DNA from: Planctomycetota bacterium
Lineage (GTDB): Bacteria > Planctomycetota > PUPC01 > JACPCR01
DNA: 15,908 bases
Reading direction: 5' to 3'
NCBI GenBank assembly: GCA_030740295.1
Contig: JASLXP010001170.1
Location: 1-15,908, forward strand
In this document: positions 9,001 to 15,763 of the stretch, piece after piece
Numbering within the stretch: position 1 is the first letter of the stretch
Layout of the letters: each line of letters opens with the position of its first letter
The notes under the pieces: model-generated
Seen by the model: only the letters and a program-made list of their open reading frames with translations
What the model was told of the DNA's origin: nothing
The model's database searches: none
Translations under genes and position numbers: made by a program

Positions 9001-10654
9001 TTCCCTTGCCCCATTGTGAGCGTTCAATCGGGCCGAATGGGGTCACTATGGCTGCGAGCTTCGACTCCTGCGTCATCATCGGCATCGGGCCCCGCTCGCC
9101 GATGATGACGAGGCCGGTGCCCCTGTCCCGGCACACTTGAAGAAGCGTTTCCTGCAATCGGGCCGGTAACACGGACCACGTTTTCTGGCTGGCCTTTCCC
9201 GGTAGAGTCCGACCGGCGAGGATGACGACATCCCTTGGCTTTGAGAAAACCTGTTCGAGAACGCCAAAGCACACCGGTGTTAAACGCCCCTCCTCGAGCC
9301 CGAGATTGACGCCCCGTTTCGGCGCCCACATGTAGGGGAAGTGTTCGTAGTCCATCTCCAGACGCTGGGCCAACTCGATAGGATCGCGGCCGTTGAAGTT
9401 GGGCGTGATGAACGCCGCGCTGAAGGCCCCGACGGGGAGCGGCGTGCCCCACGGCCGATGCTGGCTCGTGAATCCTTCTCTCGCTCGCCAGAGGTAGAGG
9501 TGCCTGTCGGGATTCCGGTCGCCGTGATGCCACATGAGGTTCTCGTGCCAGGGATCACGATCCGGGATGCCCAGTCTCGCCGCTGACGCCGGGTTATGCG
9601 CGGAGAGACCGGAGAAGACGACCCGGCCCTTGCCCAGCACGCCTTCCTGAACGATTGCGGCCGCCCGCCCGGCATTGTCCCGCAAGCGGAGCGTGGCCGA
9701 CTGACCTTTGCTCCACTTGCCCCAGGAATAATCCGCAAAGACCAGGGCCGTCACATCAGCGCACAGAAAGTCGAACGGATAAGCGAACAGCCGATGAAAG
9801 TCAGGTACCGAGAAGATGCAGCGTTGGGGCGCTCCCTGCTTCCCATCCTGCGGCAGCGGAGCGCCCAATTCCTTGAGCATCCTGGAGACTTCGGCTGAGA
9901 GCAGTGACGGCTCAACCACCAGTGTTCCGCCAGCTTTGAGTGCCTCGCGAATCCGTGCCGGCCCATCCTTGATCGAGACCAGCGGCAAGGGCCGCAAGGC
10001 ATCAGGCAGGGGCTTTTTCAGCCGTCCCGTTCGCCACCGCAGCTCAGATTGGGCAAAGCGTGCTGCCTCCCGTTCAGCAGTGTCCTGAGTTTTCGCTGTG
10101 ACTTTGCTGACATAATCGATCGCTTCCGGCGCCAGTAGATTAGCCATAGCGCGGATCGCACCGATGCGGACGCGCCTGTCATCGTGTTCTGAGTGGAGCC
10201 TCTTCAGCCTGGCAAATCCCTGTTCCCGGCAGAACCCCAGCAGATCGATGACCCAGTCGTGTCTTCGTGTGCTGCTCGTTTTCCTGATGGCTGTGCCGAG
10301 CCCGGGCTCAGCAATCGTTTCATCACTCTGAAGACCGGCGGCTACTTTTTCAGCCAGAATGTCGGCATCGCAGGGACGCACCAGTGATCGGACCTGACGG
10401 TGTATGTCTGGCAGCAAGAGCTCCAGCTCTTCGTCCCCGCTGAGCATCGCTCCCAGGAGCAGCCCGCACTCTCCGCGGTCGTATGTCTTGAGAGCCTTCG
10501 CAATGCTCTCTCGCCGCTCGTCCGGCTCAAGCGCGGAGACTTCCAGCAGCCAGGATTCTTCATTCAGTCTGGCGATGTTCTCACCAGACGCGGCCATGAA
10601 ATTTCCTGCTGACAAGGCAAGAGTGAGCTGCGCAATGTGTCTGAACAGTTTCAC
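6074..10654 (-). CDS. giant secreted GH42-like protein with N-terminal HEAT-like repeats
   Basis: The product has 1526 residues and a GTG start with AAGGA about 10 bases upstream. A signal peptide (MKLFRHIAQLTLALSAGNFMAA) supports this start. Domains in order: HEAT-like helices (about 35-230, e.g. DDRRVRIGAIRAMANLLAPE); a mixed region with Rossmann or amidotransferase-like segments (about 235-600, e.g. RDVVILAGRTLP, GTGLVIIGERGP); two Ig-like beta domains (about 605-805); a TIM-barrel-like region (about 815-1100) with DQDEESLGGEYG (897-908), then YGSLEALNKVWETKYEKW, typical of GH42-related enzymes; an A4 beta-galactosidase middle-type domain (about 1115-1235, RRFVERGGTVIADCD); and C-terminal beta domains. 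Glu900 or Glu901 could be the acid/base. I found no clear nucleophile Glu: WTGGYYPDD (about 1040-1050) sits near the expected place. It is probably a glycosidase or glycan-binding relative; its substrate and its activity are uncertain. Confidence 0.85.
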   Translation of the reverse strand: MKLFRHIAQLTLALSAGNFMAASGENIARLNEESWLLEVSALEPDERRESIAKALKTYDRGECGLLLGAMLSGDEELELLLPDIHRQVRSLVRPCDADILAEKVAAGLQSDETIAEPGLGTAIRKTSSTRRHDWVIDLLGFCREQGFARLKRLHSEHDDRRVRIGAIRAMANLLAPEAIDYVSKVTAKTQDTAEREAARFAQSELRWRTGRLKKPLPDALRPLPLVSIKDGPARIREALKAGGTLVVEPSLLSAEVSRMLKELGAPLPQDGKQGAPQRCIFSVPDFHRLFAYPFDFLCADVTALVFADYSWGKWSKGQSATLRLRDNAGRAAAIVQEGVLGKGRVVFSGLSAHNPASAARLGIPDRDPWHENLMWHHGDRNPDRHLYLWRAREGFTSQHRPWGTPLPVGAFSAAFITPNFNGRDPIELAQRLEMDYEHFPYMWAPKRGVNLGLEEGRLTPVCFGVLEQVFSKPRDVVILAGRTLPGKASQKTWSVLPARLQETLLQVCRDRGTGLVIIGERGPMPMMTQESKLAAIVTPFGPIERSQWGKGRIIATNRPGRAPAEFVTPGAFHPITRVNHYDYWAAEVAKQIAWAAGRETPIQIGKQVMIEGGSVVISVENKSEENHDCTVEVAFRNLAGTVAAEGRSKLHLDAGAKKEVRIAIGGLSSGRFVAEITARNGKGASLGWNWGIVDVKGPVVVTDLKFEKPMVRPGEELSFSLVHEGAIPEATTATASIIDRYGRLCGRSEQRLGPDHSACTVKVARPLWRYVSVRVALTKDGKTLAAFEKPWIVDVPPPQKDFPYAAWSKVGKQASLVPMIHQAGIDWLNKDFELCLSNGVLPWVLNFGGLGLGYHAPAMNYQRNPTPMGPTFHQWRLNVIPQKVPGMLRAGVAAIIDQDEESLGGEYGFHPASLHEFRKQMRTEYGSLEALNKVWETKYEKWREVMPLRLAQVKGRDSLAPMVDLRMFMDTAYLHHVEFDRFICESLGMRGVKLGLSTSGGGFDDGWDIWKASKMFTCMIRQHTGNREKFRSWRRPDMALGRWTGGYYPDDVASGHFMPWHQLFHGSTIYATWGGGIGFYMSIWRPDGTPRDGIAAAAKELSEIRSGPATLIRNSRRVPPQIGIHYSRASQLASKAEWRGATWGAASTIRNVLEMKGHQYRWISYEELGQGFCDTWPGKCLFLPVSTCLSKSEVASVRRFVERGGTVIADCDPGTRDDHGGRACKGQLTELFGCEWIPAPAQAKGLPAKATLEVPNVPPEIEIAHSYRRIARATTGKPHGTVSIAGKQFPTWITHTFGKGKTITLNFLPGRSKSSSVIIEALLAAAGVSHEVQVLKDGREIPGVERFSFQDGNTRYTGIVKFASLRRHWGPLRLPEEAKVALSEVTVHFPAGAHLYNVRSKEHLGETVTVATRLEAGVAQLYAQLPYKVEKLELLPATKARAGNEARIAARVIAIAGEPGAHSLRFQVFEPSGRERKEYGGVRRFAKGRGEWLVPFAPNDPPGGWRVRVSDAVSGVRAERTWELTK

Positions 10655-10768
10655 CGGTATGGATCCTTGAGTACCCCAGATGTTCAGCGGTTGCCGGGAC
10701 GGTAAAGACGCCGTTCTCGACTGTCGAGTGGCTTGGCAACTGATGGTAACGTCTCGGCTCTAACCAAT

Positions 10769-10808
10769 CCTCCGGCTTTAGTCGGAAGGGCCGGCAAGCC
10801 TGGCCGGC
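10769..10808. repeat. REP-like paired hairpins
   Basis: Two short palindromes lie back to back. TCCGGC TTTA GTCGGA (10771-10786) forms a 6-bp stem with one G-T wobble and a four-base loop. GCCGGC occurs at 10790-10795 and again at 10803-10808; it is self-complementary, so the two copies can pair around AAGCCTG. The CCGGCTTTAG-type stem resembles bacterial REP elements mobilised by TnpA-REP transposases. That resemblance is judged by eye, and no transposase gene is in the window. Confidence 0.45.
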
Positions 10809-10875
10809 GCAGTGGTTCCTGCCGAAGAGCCGACTCGCGCCTGGATGGCAGCAAAAGAATTTGCAGCATCATTCC

Positions 10876-11015
10876 TTCCCGCGGCAGCAGTCCATTAGAT
10901 TTGTAAAAACTCTTGCCCTTCAAGATCTCCTCGACTAATGTGCTCTTGCCTAACCGCCGATGCCCTCGAAAGACGACAGGACACGCTGTTCACCTTCGGC
11001 AATCGCAAGCTGGCT
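10876..11015 (-). pseudogene. relic of a P-loop AAA-type ATPase, frameshifted
   Basis: On the minus strand one frame reads SQLAIAEGEQRVL (from 11015). A second frame then reads PVVFRGHRRLGKSTLVEE and ILKGKSFYKSNGLLPRE (from 10980 down to 10876). Joined, they give a strand-loop-helix with a Walker A motif, GHRRLGKST (GxxxxGKS/T), as at the N-terminus of the bacterial AAA ATPases related to PF01637, PF13173 or the DUF4143 group. The two parts are out of frame with each other, the second frame is closed upstream by TGA (10990-10992), and nothing ATPase-like follows within 80 codons: no Walker B and no C-terminal domain. It is therefore a short, decayed fragment. It sits beside the inverted repeats at 11036-11149. 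Which ATPase subfamily it came from is uncertain. Confidence 0.6.
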
Positions 11016-11035
11016 CTTCCTACAAGCATTCTTCC

Positions 11036-11149
11036 CCAATGTCGATTTCAAGTCAGACAGATCACCCGGGTCTCTTGACTTGAAATCGACAACGTGTCGA
11101 TTTCAAGTCAAGGAACAGTGCGAATTATCTGACTTAAGATCGACATTGG
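11036..11149. repeat. four alternating copies of a GTCGATTTCAAGTCA motif, nested inverted repeats
   Basis: The core GTCGATTTCAAGTCA occurs forward (about 11041), reverse (about 11076-11090), forward (about 11096) and reverse with two changes (about 11130-11144). The outer 22-base arms (11036-11057 and 11128-11149) match at 20 of 22 positions as inverted copies and enclose the perfect inner pair. The set lies between the ATPase relic (minus strand) and the DUF4838 gene (plus strand), ending 30 bases before its ATG. It could be an operator array, the end structure of a decayed mobile unit, or an RNA hairpin. It is not coding. Confidence 0.85.
11074..11112. repeat. perfect 18-bp inverted repeat with 3-base centre
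   Basis: CTTGACTTGAAATCGACA (11074-11091) is followed by ACG and then by its exact reverse complement TGTCGATTTCAAGTCAAG (11095-11112). All 18 positions match. It can form a cruciform or RNA hairpin, but no T-tract follows, so it is not an ordinary terminator. The centre lies 87 bases before the DUF4838 start codon. Confidence 0.9.
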
Positions 11150-11169
11150 CACTGACAGAGAACCTCGAC

Positions 11170-11174
11170 AGGAG
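11170..11174 (+). promoter_or_regulatory. ribosome binding site of the DUF4838 gene
   Basis: AGGAG lies 5 bases before the ATG at 11180. It fixes the start and shows that the nested repeats belong to the 5' untranslated or promoter region of this gene. Confidence 0.75.
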
Positions 11175-11179
11175 AAACT

Positions 11180-13177
11180 ATGAAGCGGACAGACCTGCAA
11201 ATACAACAGCTTCGGCCGGCCTTGTGGACGTTTCTGATATCGACGCTCGCCACCTGCTGCCTCTCATACGGAGACTCTGTCCTCGTCAAGGATGGCGAGC
11301 CGACCTCGATAATCCTGCTCGCCGACAAGCCCACTCGCAGCGCGCAGCTTGCGGCCAAAGAGCTCCAGCATCACGTCAAACTCATCACTGGGGCGGAACT
11401 GACCATCACAGGCGAAGGCCAAACGGTGCCCCAGGGCAAGTATCCGATCTACCTGGGTGAAACGAAGGCCGCCCGCAAGAACGGTTTCTCCACCGAGAAG
11501 TTCAAAACGCAGGAATACCTTCTCAGCATAGCCGATGAACGTGCCGTCATGGTCGGGCACGATGATCCGGACTATGGAGAGATTACATATAAGAAGAACG
11601 GCGCATGGCCGAAGGTCAATTTCAATTCGCCCAGATTCCAGGTGGGAACCCTTTACGCCGTCTACGACTTTCTCGAGCGGCAGTGCGGCGTGCGTTGGTA
11701 CATGGTTACCGACCTGGGGACGGTTGTTCCCAAAACAACTACCTTGAAAGTGAAACCGTCCGAGCGGCGGCACCGGCCATGGGCCACACTCCGAACTATA
11801 GGCTACGGTACCTGGGCCAAGCCCGGCTCTTTCGGCATCCCTGACCTCATGGGGTACATCCGAAACCGAAACTACACCGGCGGCCGTGACAACCTGCTCT
11901 ACAAACTGCGTGTTCGCTACAACGGCGGCGAGTTTCCCAAAGGAGCGCACACGCTGCAGCACTACCACAAGATTTACGGGAAGGTTCATCCGGACTGGTT
12001 CGTTGGCAGCTCGCCGGGTCGCGGCATCCAGCTCAGGTATTGGAAGGATGAAGTGGTAAGCGAAGTCGCCAAGAACGCGATTGATTATTTCAACGCGCAC
12101 AGAAAGGGACCGGTGCCCAAAGGCAACCCAAAATTTTCGGGTGGAGCCGGGCACGTGTTTGGGCTAGGACCTTGTGACAACCGCATCTTTGGTGAAGATG
12201 CAAAGCCGCCTGCCCAGCCCGAGCGAACCGGCGGCTTTGGGGACGGCCGTTACAGCAATTACTGGTTTACCTTTGTGAATCGCGTGGCCAAGAAAGTACG
12301 AGAGGTCCATCCGGATCGGTGGATCGCGTCGCCCGCATACGCATCGCATTTCGAGCCGCCGGAATTCGAGCTCGAGCCCAATGTCGGCGTCTACATGGCA
12401 AACACCGGGGGCTGGACAGAAGGCAGCTACGGGATCAAGACTCTTACGGAATGGCGCAGGAGAGCGAAGCGGGTCTTTGTGTACGACTACTGGTACTCAA
12501 AGGGGAAATTCCCAGCAGTGCGGCCACACCGGGTGGCGGCTTACGTCAGGAAACAAGCCGAGGTTGGCGCGGAAGGGATGAGTATGGAAATGATCAGCAA
12601 CTCCAACTCCGCCACCTATCACCTCGACTACTACGTCACGATGCGGATGTTGTTCGATCAGGAAATAAAAGTCGATGACATCCTTGAAGAGTATTACCGG
12701 CTGTATTACGGGCCCGCGGAACAACCGATGCGGGAGTTCTGGACGGCTGTGGAGGATTACCGAATCAAACTACGTGAGCTTGGCGTCCGGAACAAGATCT
12801 GGTTCGTCGTCAGACAGACCAACATCATGGAGACGCTGGAAAAGCACCTTTCTGCCGCTGAGGCTCTTGCCGTGAAAGAGCCCTTCACTTCGCGGGTAAA
12901 GGTCCTGCGAACTGGTCTGATCGACATGATGGAGGACCGCATCAAGTTTGCGCAGATGATCGCAGATGCTCGCAGATGCTCGCGTCCCGGAAGTCGAAGT
13001 TGCCAGGACGAAGCTCAAACCGGTAATCGATGGAAAAATCGACGATGCTGCCTGGAAGGACGCGGCCGAGCTTCCCCCCTTCTACCGGCAGGTCGGTGTC
13101 CACGGCTGGAGAACCCCGCTGACGAAAAGAGTGATGGAGCCCTGCCCGGATACGAAAGTAAAAGTCCTGTGGGATGA
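11180..13177 (+). CDS. DUF4838 secreted protein, C-terminus lost by frameshift
   Basis: As written, 665 residues. A signal peptide is present (hydrophobic LWTFLISTLATCCLS). Residues about 35-190 form a GH67/GH20-type N-terminal alpha/beta domain (SAQLAAKELQHHVKLITGAE, then GTLYAVYDFLERQCGVRWYM). A DUF4838-type barrel follows (about 200-530), with HPDWF, HVFGLGPCDN and VYDYWYS. Related proteins are glycosidase-like and occur with glycan-degrading genes; no catalytic residue can be named safely. The native frame holds to Arg598 (bases 12971-12973); the last 67 residues are out of frame. The cause is a 10-bp tandem duplication, CGCAGATGCT at 12961-12970 and 12971-12980. Removing one copy joins this frame to the CBM9-like frame ending at 13637, giving an 815-residue protein. 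The start is supported by AGGAG five bases upstream. The gene could be a pseudogene, a repeat-switched variant or a sequence error. Confidence 0.88.
   Translation: MKRTDLQIQQLRPALWTFLISTLATCCLSYGDSVLVKDGEPTSIILLADKPTRSAQLAAKELQHHVKLITGAELTITGEGQTVPQGKYPIYLGETKAARKNGFSTEKFKTQEYLLSIADERAVMVGHDDPDYGEITYKKNGAWPKVNFNSPRFQVGTLYAVYDFLERQCGVRWYMVTDLGTVVPKTTTLKVKPSERRHRPWATLRTIGYGTWAKPGSFGIPDLMGYIRNRNYTGGRDNLLYKLRVRYNGGEFPKGAHTLQHYHKIYGKVHPDWFVGSSPGRGIQLRYWKDEVVSEVAKNAIDYFNAHRKGPVPKGNPKFSGGAGHVFGLGPCDNRIFGEDAKPPAQPERTGGFGDGRYSNYWFTFVNRVAKKVREVHPDRWIASPAYASHFEPPEFELEPNVGVYMANTGGWTEGSYGIKTLTEWRRRAKRVFVYDYWYSKGKFPAVRPHRVAAYVRKQAEVGAEGMSMEMISNSNSATYHLDYYVTMRMLFDQEIKVDDILEEYYRLYYGPAEQPMREFWTAVEDYRIKLRELGVRNKIWFVVRQTNIMETLEKHLSAAEALAVKEPFTSRVKVLRTGLIDMMEDRIKFAQMIADARRCSRPGSRSCQDEAQTGNRWKNRRCCLEGRGRASPLLPAGRCPRLENPADEKSDGALPGYESKSPVG
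12951..12980. repeat. 10-bp tandem repeat, frame-breaking duplication
   Basis: Three consecutive 10-base units are present: CGCAGATGAT, CGCAGATGCT and CGCAGATGCT. The second and third are identical. Because 10 is not a multiple of 3, the extra copy shifts the frame by one and separates the DUF4838 and CBM9-like parts. With one copy fewer, the junction reads AQMIADARVPEVEVA in a single frame. Confidence 0.92.
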
Positions 13178-13637
13178 TGAAAACCTCTATCTCGGTTTCC
13201 TGCTGCTCGAGAATCGGATGGAAAAGCAGAAGCTGGACCAGAAGCATTCTACCTCCGGCCTCTGCACCGACGACAGCCTGGAAGTCCTGGTCGATGTTGG
13301 CCGCCAGCGTAACAGAAAAGACTACGCGCAGATCATGTTAAGCGCACTCGGCATCCAGTGGCACCAGTGGACACGCTACGGATGGTGCAAACCAGTGCCC
13401 GTCGACCTGGGCTTTCAGTCTAAAGCCTGGCGGGGCAAAGACCGTTGGACAGCCGAAATCCTCATCCCTTTGAATTCACCTCTGACCAACGGCAAACCAC
13501 CGAAGCCAGGCGACGCCTGGGGCCTGAACATGTTGCGCAACCGATTCACCGGCACCAGCCGTGCCTTCTGGTCGCAGCCATTCACCGGTGGCTTCCACGC
13601 GCCTGATCGCTTCGGCATTCTGTACTTTGTGAAGTAG
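12966..13637 (+). CDS. CBM9-like domain, displaced C-terminal part of the DUF4838 protein
   Basis: 223 residues if read from the ATG at 12966, but that ATG lies inside the tandem repeat and has no ribosome binding site, so it is unlikely to be a real start. The sequence has the usual opening of a family 9 carbohydrate-binding or DOMON-like domain, PVIDGKIDDAAWKDAAELPP. It continues with VKVLWDDENLYLGFLLLENR, DDSLEVLVDVGR, WTAEILIPL and the closing GDAWGLNMLRNRF. Such domains bind sugars and often cap the C-terminus of secreted DUF4838 proteins. Without a signal peptide of its own it would stay in the cytoplasm, so it makes sense only as a fusion with the preceding frame. It ends 64 bases before AOR. 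Confidence 0.85.
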   Translation: MLADARVPEVEVARTKLKPVIDGKIDDAAWKDAAELPPFYRQVGVHGWRTPLTKRVMEPCPDTKVKVLWDDENLYLGFLLLENRMEKQKLDQKHSTSGLCTDDSLEVLVDVGRQRNRKDYAQIMLSALGIQWHQWTRYGWCKPVPVDLGFQSKAWRGKDRWTAEILIPLNSPLTNGKPPKPGDAWGLNMLRNRFTGTSRAFWSQPFTGGFHAPDRFGILYFVK

Positions 13638-13701
13638 TTGGAGCATCGGAGGTCAACCGCCATAATGCGCCTTCACTTTTCATCATTCCCGAGAATACAA
13701 A

Positions 13702-15597
13702 ATGGCTACTGAATACAACGGAAAAATCCTCCACGTAGATTTGGCAGACGGAACGACACGGGACGAAGAGCTCCCCGAACTGATCTATCGTCGTTACCTC
13801 GGCGGTAGTGGTCTCGCCGCGTATCTGATGCTGAGAGACCTGCCGCCGCGCATCGATCCCTTTTCTTCCGACAACAAGCTCGTCTTAACTACCAGCGTCA
13901 TCACTGGCATGTCACTTTCAGGCACCAATCGGTTCACCGCGGCAGCGAAGTCGCCCCTCTCTGAAAGTTATGGTGAAAGCGAGGCCGGAGGATGGTGGGG
14001 CCCTGAGCTTAAAGCAGCCGGCTATGATGGGGTCGTGCTGCACGGCCGTTCAGACAAACCCGTGTACATCACTATCCTGGATGGTGAAGTAGAAATCCGG
14101 GATGCCTCGAAGCACTGGGGCCAGCTCTCCGGCGAAGTTCAGGACGGGCTGATTGACGAGATCGGCGACAAACGGATTCGTGTACTTCAGACCGGGGTCT
14201 CCGGCGAAAACCGGGTGCGATACGCGGCCCTTGTAAACGAACTGAAACATTTTAACGGACGCTGTGGTATGGGCGCGGTCATGGGCAGCAAGAACGTCAA
14301 AGCGATTGTTGTTCGCGGGAAGAGTCGTCCCAAAGCGCATGACCTGTCCCTGGCAAAGGAGTCGCTCCAGTCATTCCAGCAAGTCTACGACCGGGATCAG
14401 GACCTGCTGTATCAGTTTGGCTCGTCCCGTATTGTCCCTGTTCTAGATGGCAGCGGTATCCTGCCGACACGAAATTTCAGACAAGGTTCTTTTGAGAAGT
14501 CCGAGGAACTCAGCGGTCAGACGATGGCTGACACCATCCTGGTAAATCGCGGGACGTGCTTCGCTTGTGCGGTCGCCTGTAAACGCGAGGTAGCTGTCGA
14601 AGAGCTGGGCGTCACACCCAAGTATGGCGGTCCTGAATACGAGACCATCGCGGCAGCCGGGACTCTTTGTGGAGTTGGGGATTTAAAGCGCATTGCAGCC
14701 GTCAATCAGCTCCTCGCTCAATACGTGCTTGATTCGATCTCCACTGGCGCATCCATCGCGTTCGCTATGGAATGTTTCGAAAACGGGATCCTCACGAAGG
14801 AAGAAACAGACGGGCTGGATCTCAGATTCGGCAATGCGGATGCGGTCGAAGAGCTCGTGCACAAGATCGGCCGCCGAGAGGGCATTGGCGACTTGCTGGC
14901 AGAGGGCGTTAAACGAGCAGCGAAGATAATCGGCAAGGGCGCTGAAAAATTCGCACTCCATGTAAAAGGCCAGGAACTGCCCATGCACGATCCACGAGGC
15001 AAGAAGGGCCTTGCCCTGGCCTACGCCACTTCGCCAACCGGCGCGGATCACATGGAAGCCCCGCACGATCCGGCGTACGCGGGATTCTGGCCTTCGGGCA
15101 ACGATTTCGGCGGCCCTCTGGGTCTGATCGAGCCTGTCGAACCGAGCGACCTCAGCGCCCGGAAAGTGAAGGCATTCTTCGTTACACAGCAGGTGTGGAG
15201 CCTCTACAACGCTGTCGGCATGTGCGATTTTGTCGGCGCACCACTGAACTCCCTGGCACTCAACGAAATCGTCAAGTATGTCCAGGCATGCACCGGATGG
15301 GATACGAGCCTGCACGAGCTGCTGAAAGCAGGAGAACGAGCCAACACAATGATGCGCCTGTTCAACGTTCGTGAAGGCTTCAGCACAGAGGACGACATCC
15401 TGCCCGAGAGGCTTTTCGAGCCACTCGAAAACGGAGCGCTTGAAGGCGAGAGCCTCGACCATGAAGAATTCGATCGAGCCCTCGCACTCTACTACAAGAT
15501 GGCCGGCTGGGATGAAGGCGGCGTACCGAGCTTCTCCAAACTGGTGGAGCTCGACCTGGAGTGGGCCGCTGAGGAGGGTGCCACAGCCGAAGCGTAG
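13702..15597 (+). CDS. aor: aldehyde ferredoxin oxidoreductase (tungsten/molybdopterin AOR family)
   Basis: 631 residues, close to full family length. The start ATEYNGKILHVDLADG matches the usual AOR N-terminus and supports ATG 13702, although the local ribosome binding site is weak. The pterin-binding region shows GMSLSGTNRFTAAAKSPLS and NGRCGMGAVMGSKNVKAI (about 185-202). The 4Fe-4S ligands are Cys286, Cys289 and Cys293 (CFACAVAC, CxxCxxxC) plus Cys508 in GMCDF, matching the C-terminal fourth cysteine of the family. YGGPEYETIAAAG and KGQELPMHDPRG are also present. Members oxidise aldehydes to carboxylic acids in the cytoplasm with ferredoxin as acceptor, normally in anaerobes. The substrate here is unknown. 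It follows the DUF4838-CBM9 gene by 64 bp and precedes a secreted beta-helix gene, so it probably shares their operon. No ferredoxin or pterin-synthesis gene is in the window. Confidence 0.96.
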   Translation: MATEYNGKILHVDLADGTTRDEELPELIYRRYLGGSGLAAYLMLRDLPPRIDPFSSDNKLVLTTSVITGMSLSGTNRFTAAAKSPLSESYGESEAGGWWGPELKAAGYDGVVLHGRSDKPVYITILDGEVEIRDASKHWGQLSGEVQDGLIDEIGDKRIRVLQTGVSGENRVRYAALVNELKHFNGRCGMGAVMGSKNVKAIVVRGKSRPKAHDLSLAKESLQSFQQVYDRDQDLLYQFGSSRIVPVLDGSGILPTRNFRQGSFEKSEELSGQTMADTILVNRGTCFACAVACKREVAVEELGVTPKYGGPEYETIAAAGTLCGVGDLKRIAAVNQLLAQYVLDSISTGASIAFAMECFENGILTKEETDGLDLRFGNADAVEELVHKIGRREGIGDLLAEGVKRAAKIIGKGAEKFALHVKGQELPMHDPRGKKGLALAYATSPTGADHMEAPHDPAYAGFWPSGNDFGGPLGLIEPVEPSDLSARKVKAFFVTQQVWSLYNAVGMCDFVGAPLNSLALNEIVKYVQACTGWDTSLHELLKAGERANTMMRLFNVREGFSTEDDILPERLFEPLENGALEGESLDHEEFDRALALYYKMAGWDEGGVPSFSKLVELDLEWAAEEGATAEA

Positions 15598-15671
15598 TGA
15601 ATCGAGCCGGGCGCTGTTGGCACTCGTAGATGATCCCCTGTCTCAACTCCTGGCTTGATCGGGCGTGCGAA

Positions 15672-15693
15672 CGGTTTCCGGAGTTGGGAACCG
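15672..15693. other. hairpin downstream of AOR
   Basis: CGGTTTCC (15672-15679) pairs with GGGAACCG (15686-15693) over 8 bp with one G-T wobble and a 6-base loop. It starts 75 bases after the AOR stop. No T-tract follows, so it is a weak candidate for a terminator or mRNA 3'-end structure. Confidence 0.3.
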
Positions 15694-15763
15694 CTGCATC
15701 CTCTCATTCGTCTGTCCAAATTCTTCCTGCCCCACGCAAACAGTACGCGCACCTATCATCTCG

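Noticed and set aside
11235..11275. Lipobox in the DUF4838 signal peptide (LATC)
   Set aside because: Thr just before the Cys is not typical of lipoprotein signal peptidase sites; an ordinary signal peptide fits as well.
10960..11460. Plus-strand open frame covering the repeats and the start of the DUF4838 gene
   Set aside because: It reads through the inverted repeats and then overlaps the DUF4838 gene in another frame; there is no domain and no start signal.
12950..12985. Programmed ribosomal frameshift joining DUF4838 to CBM9
   Set aside because: No slippery heptamer or downstream structure is evident, and an exact 10-bp duplication explains the shift fully.
12966..13637. CBM9-like frame as an independent gene
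   Set aside because: Its ATG is inside the tandem duplication, has no ribosome binding site, and the product would lack a signal peptide; a broken fusion explains it better. It is still listed because the domain is real.
14683..15462. Long minus-strand open frame opposite AOR
   Set aside because: AOR is certain from cofactor motifs; the opposite frame has no recognisable feature.
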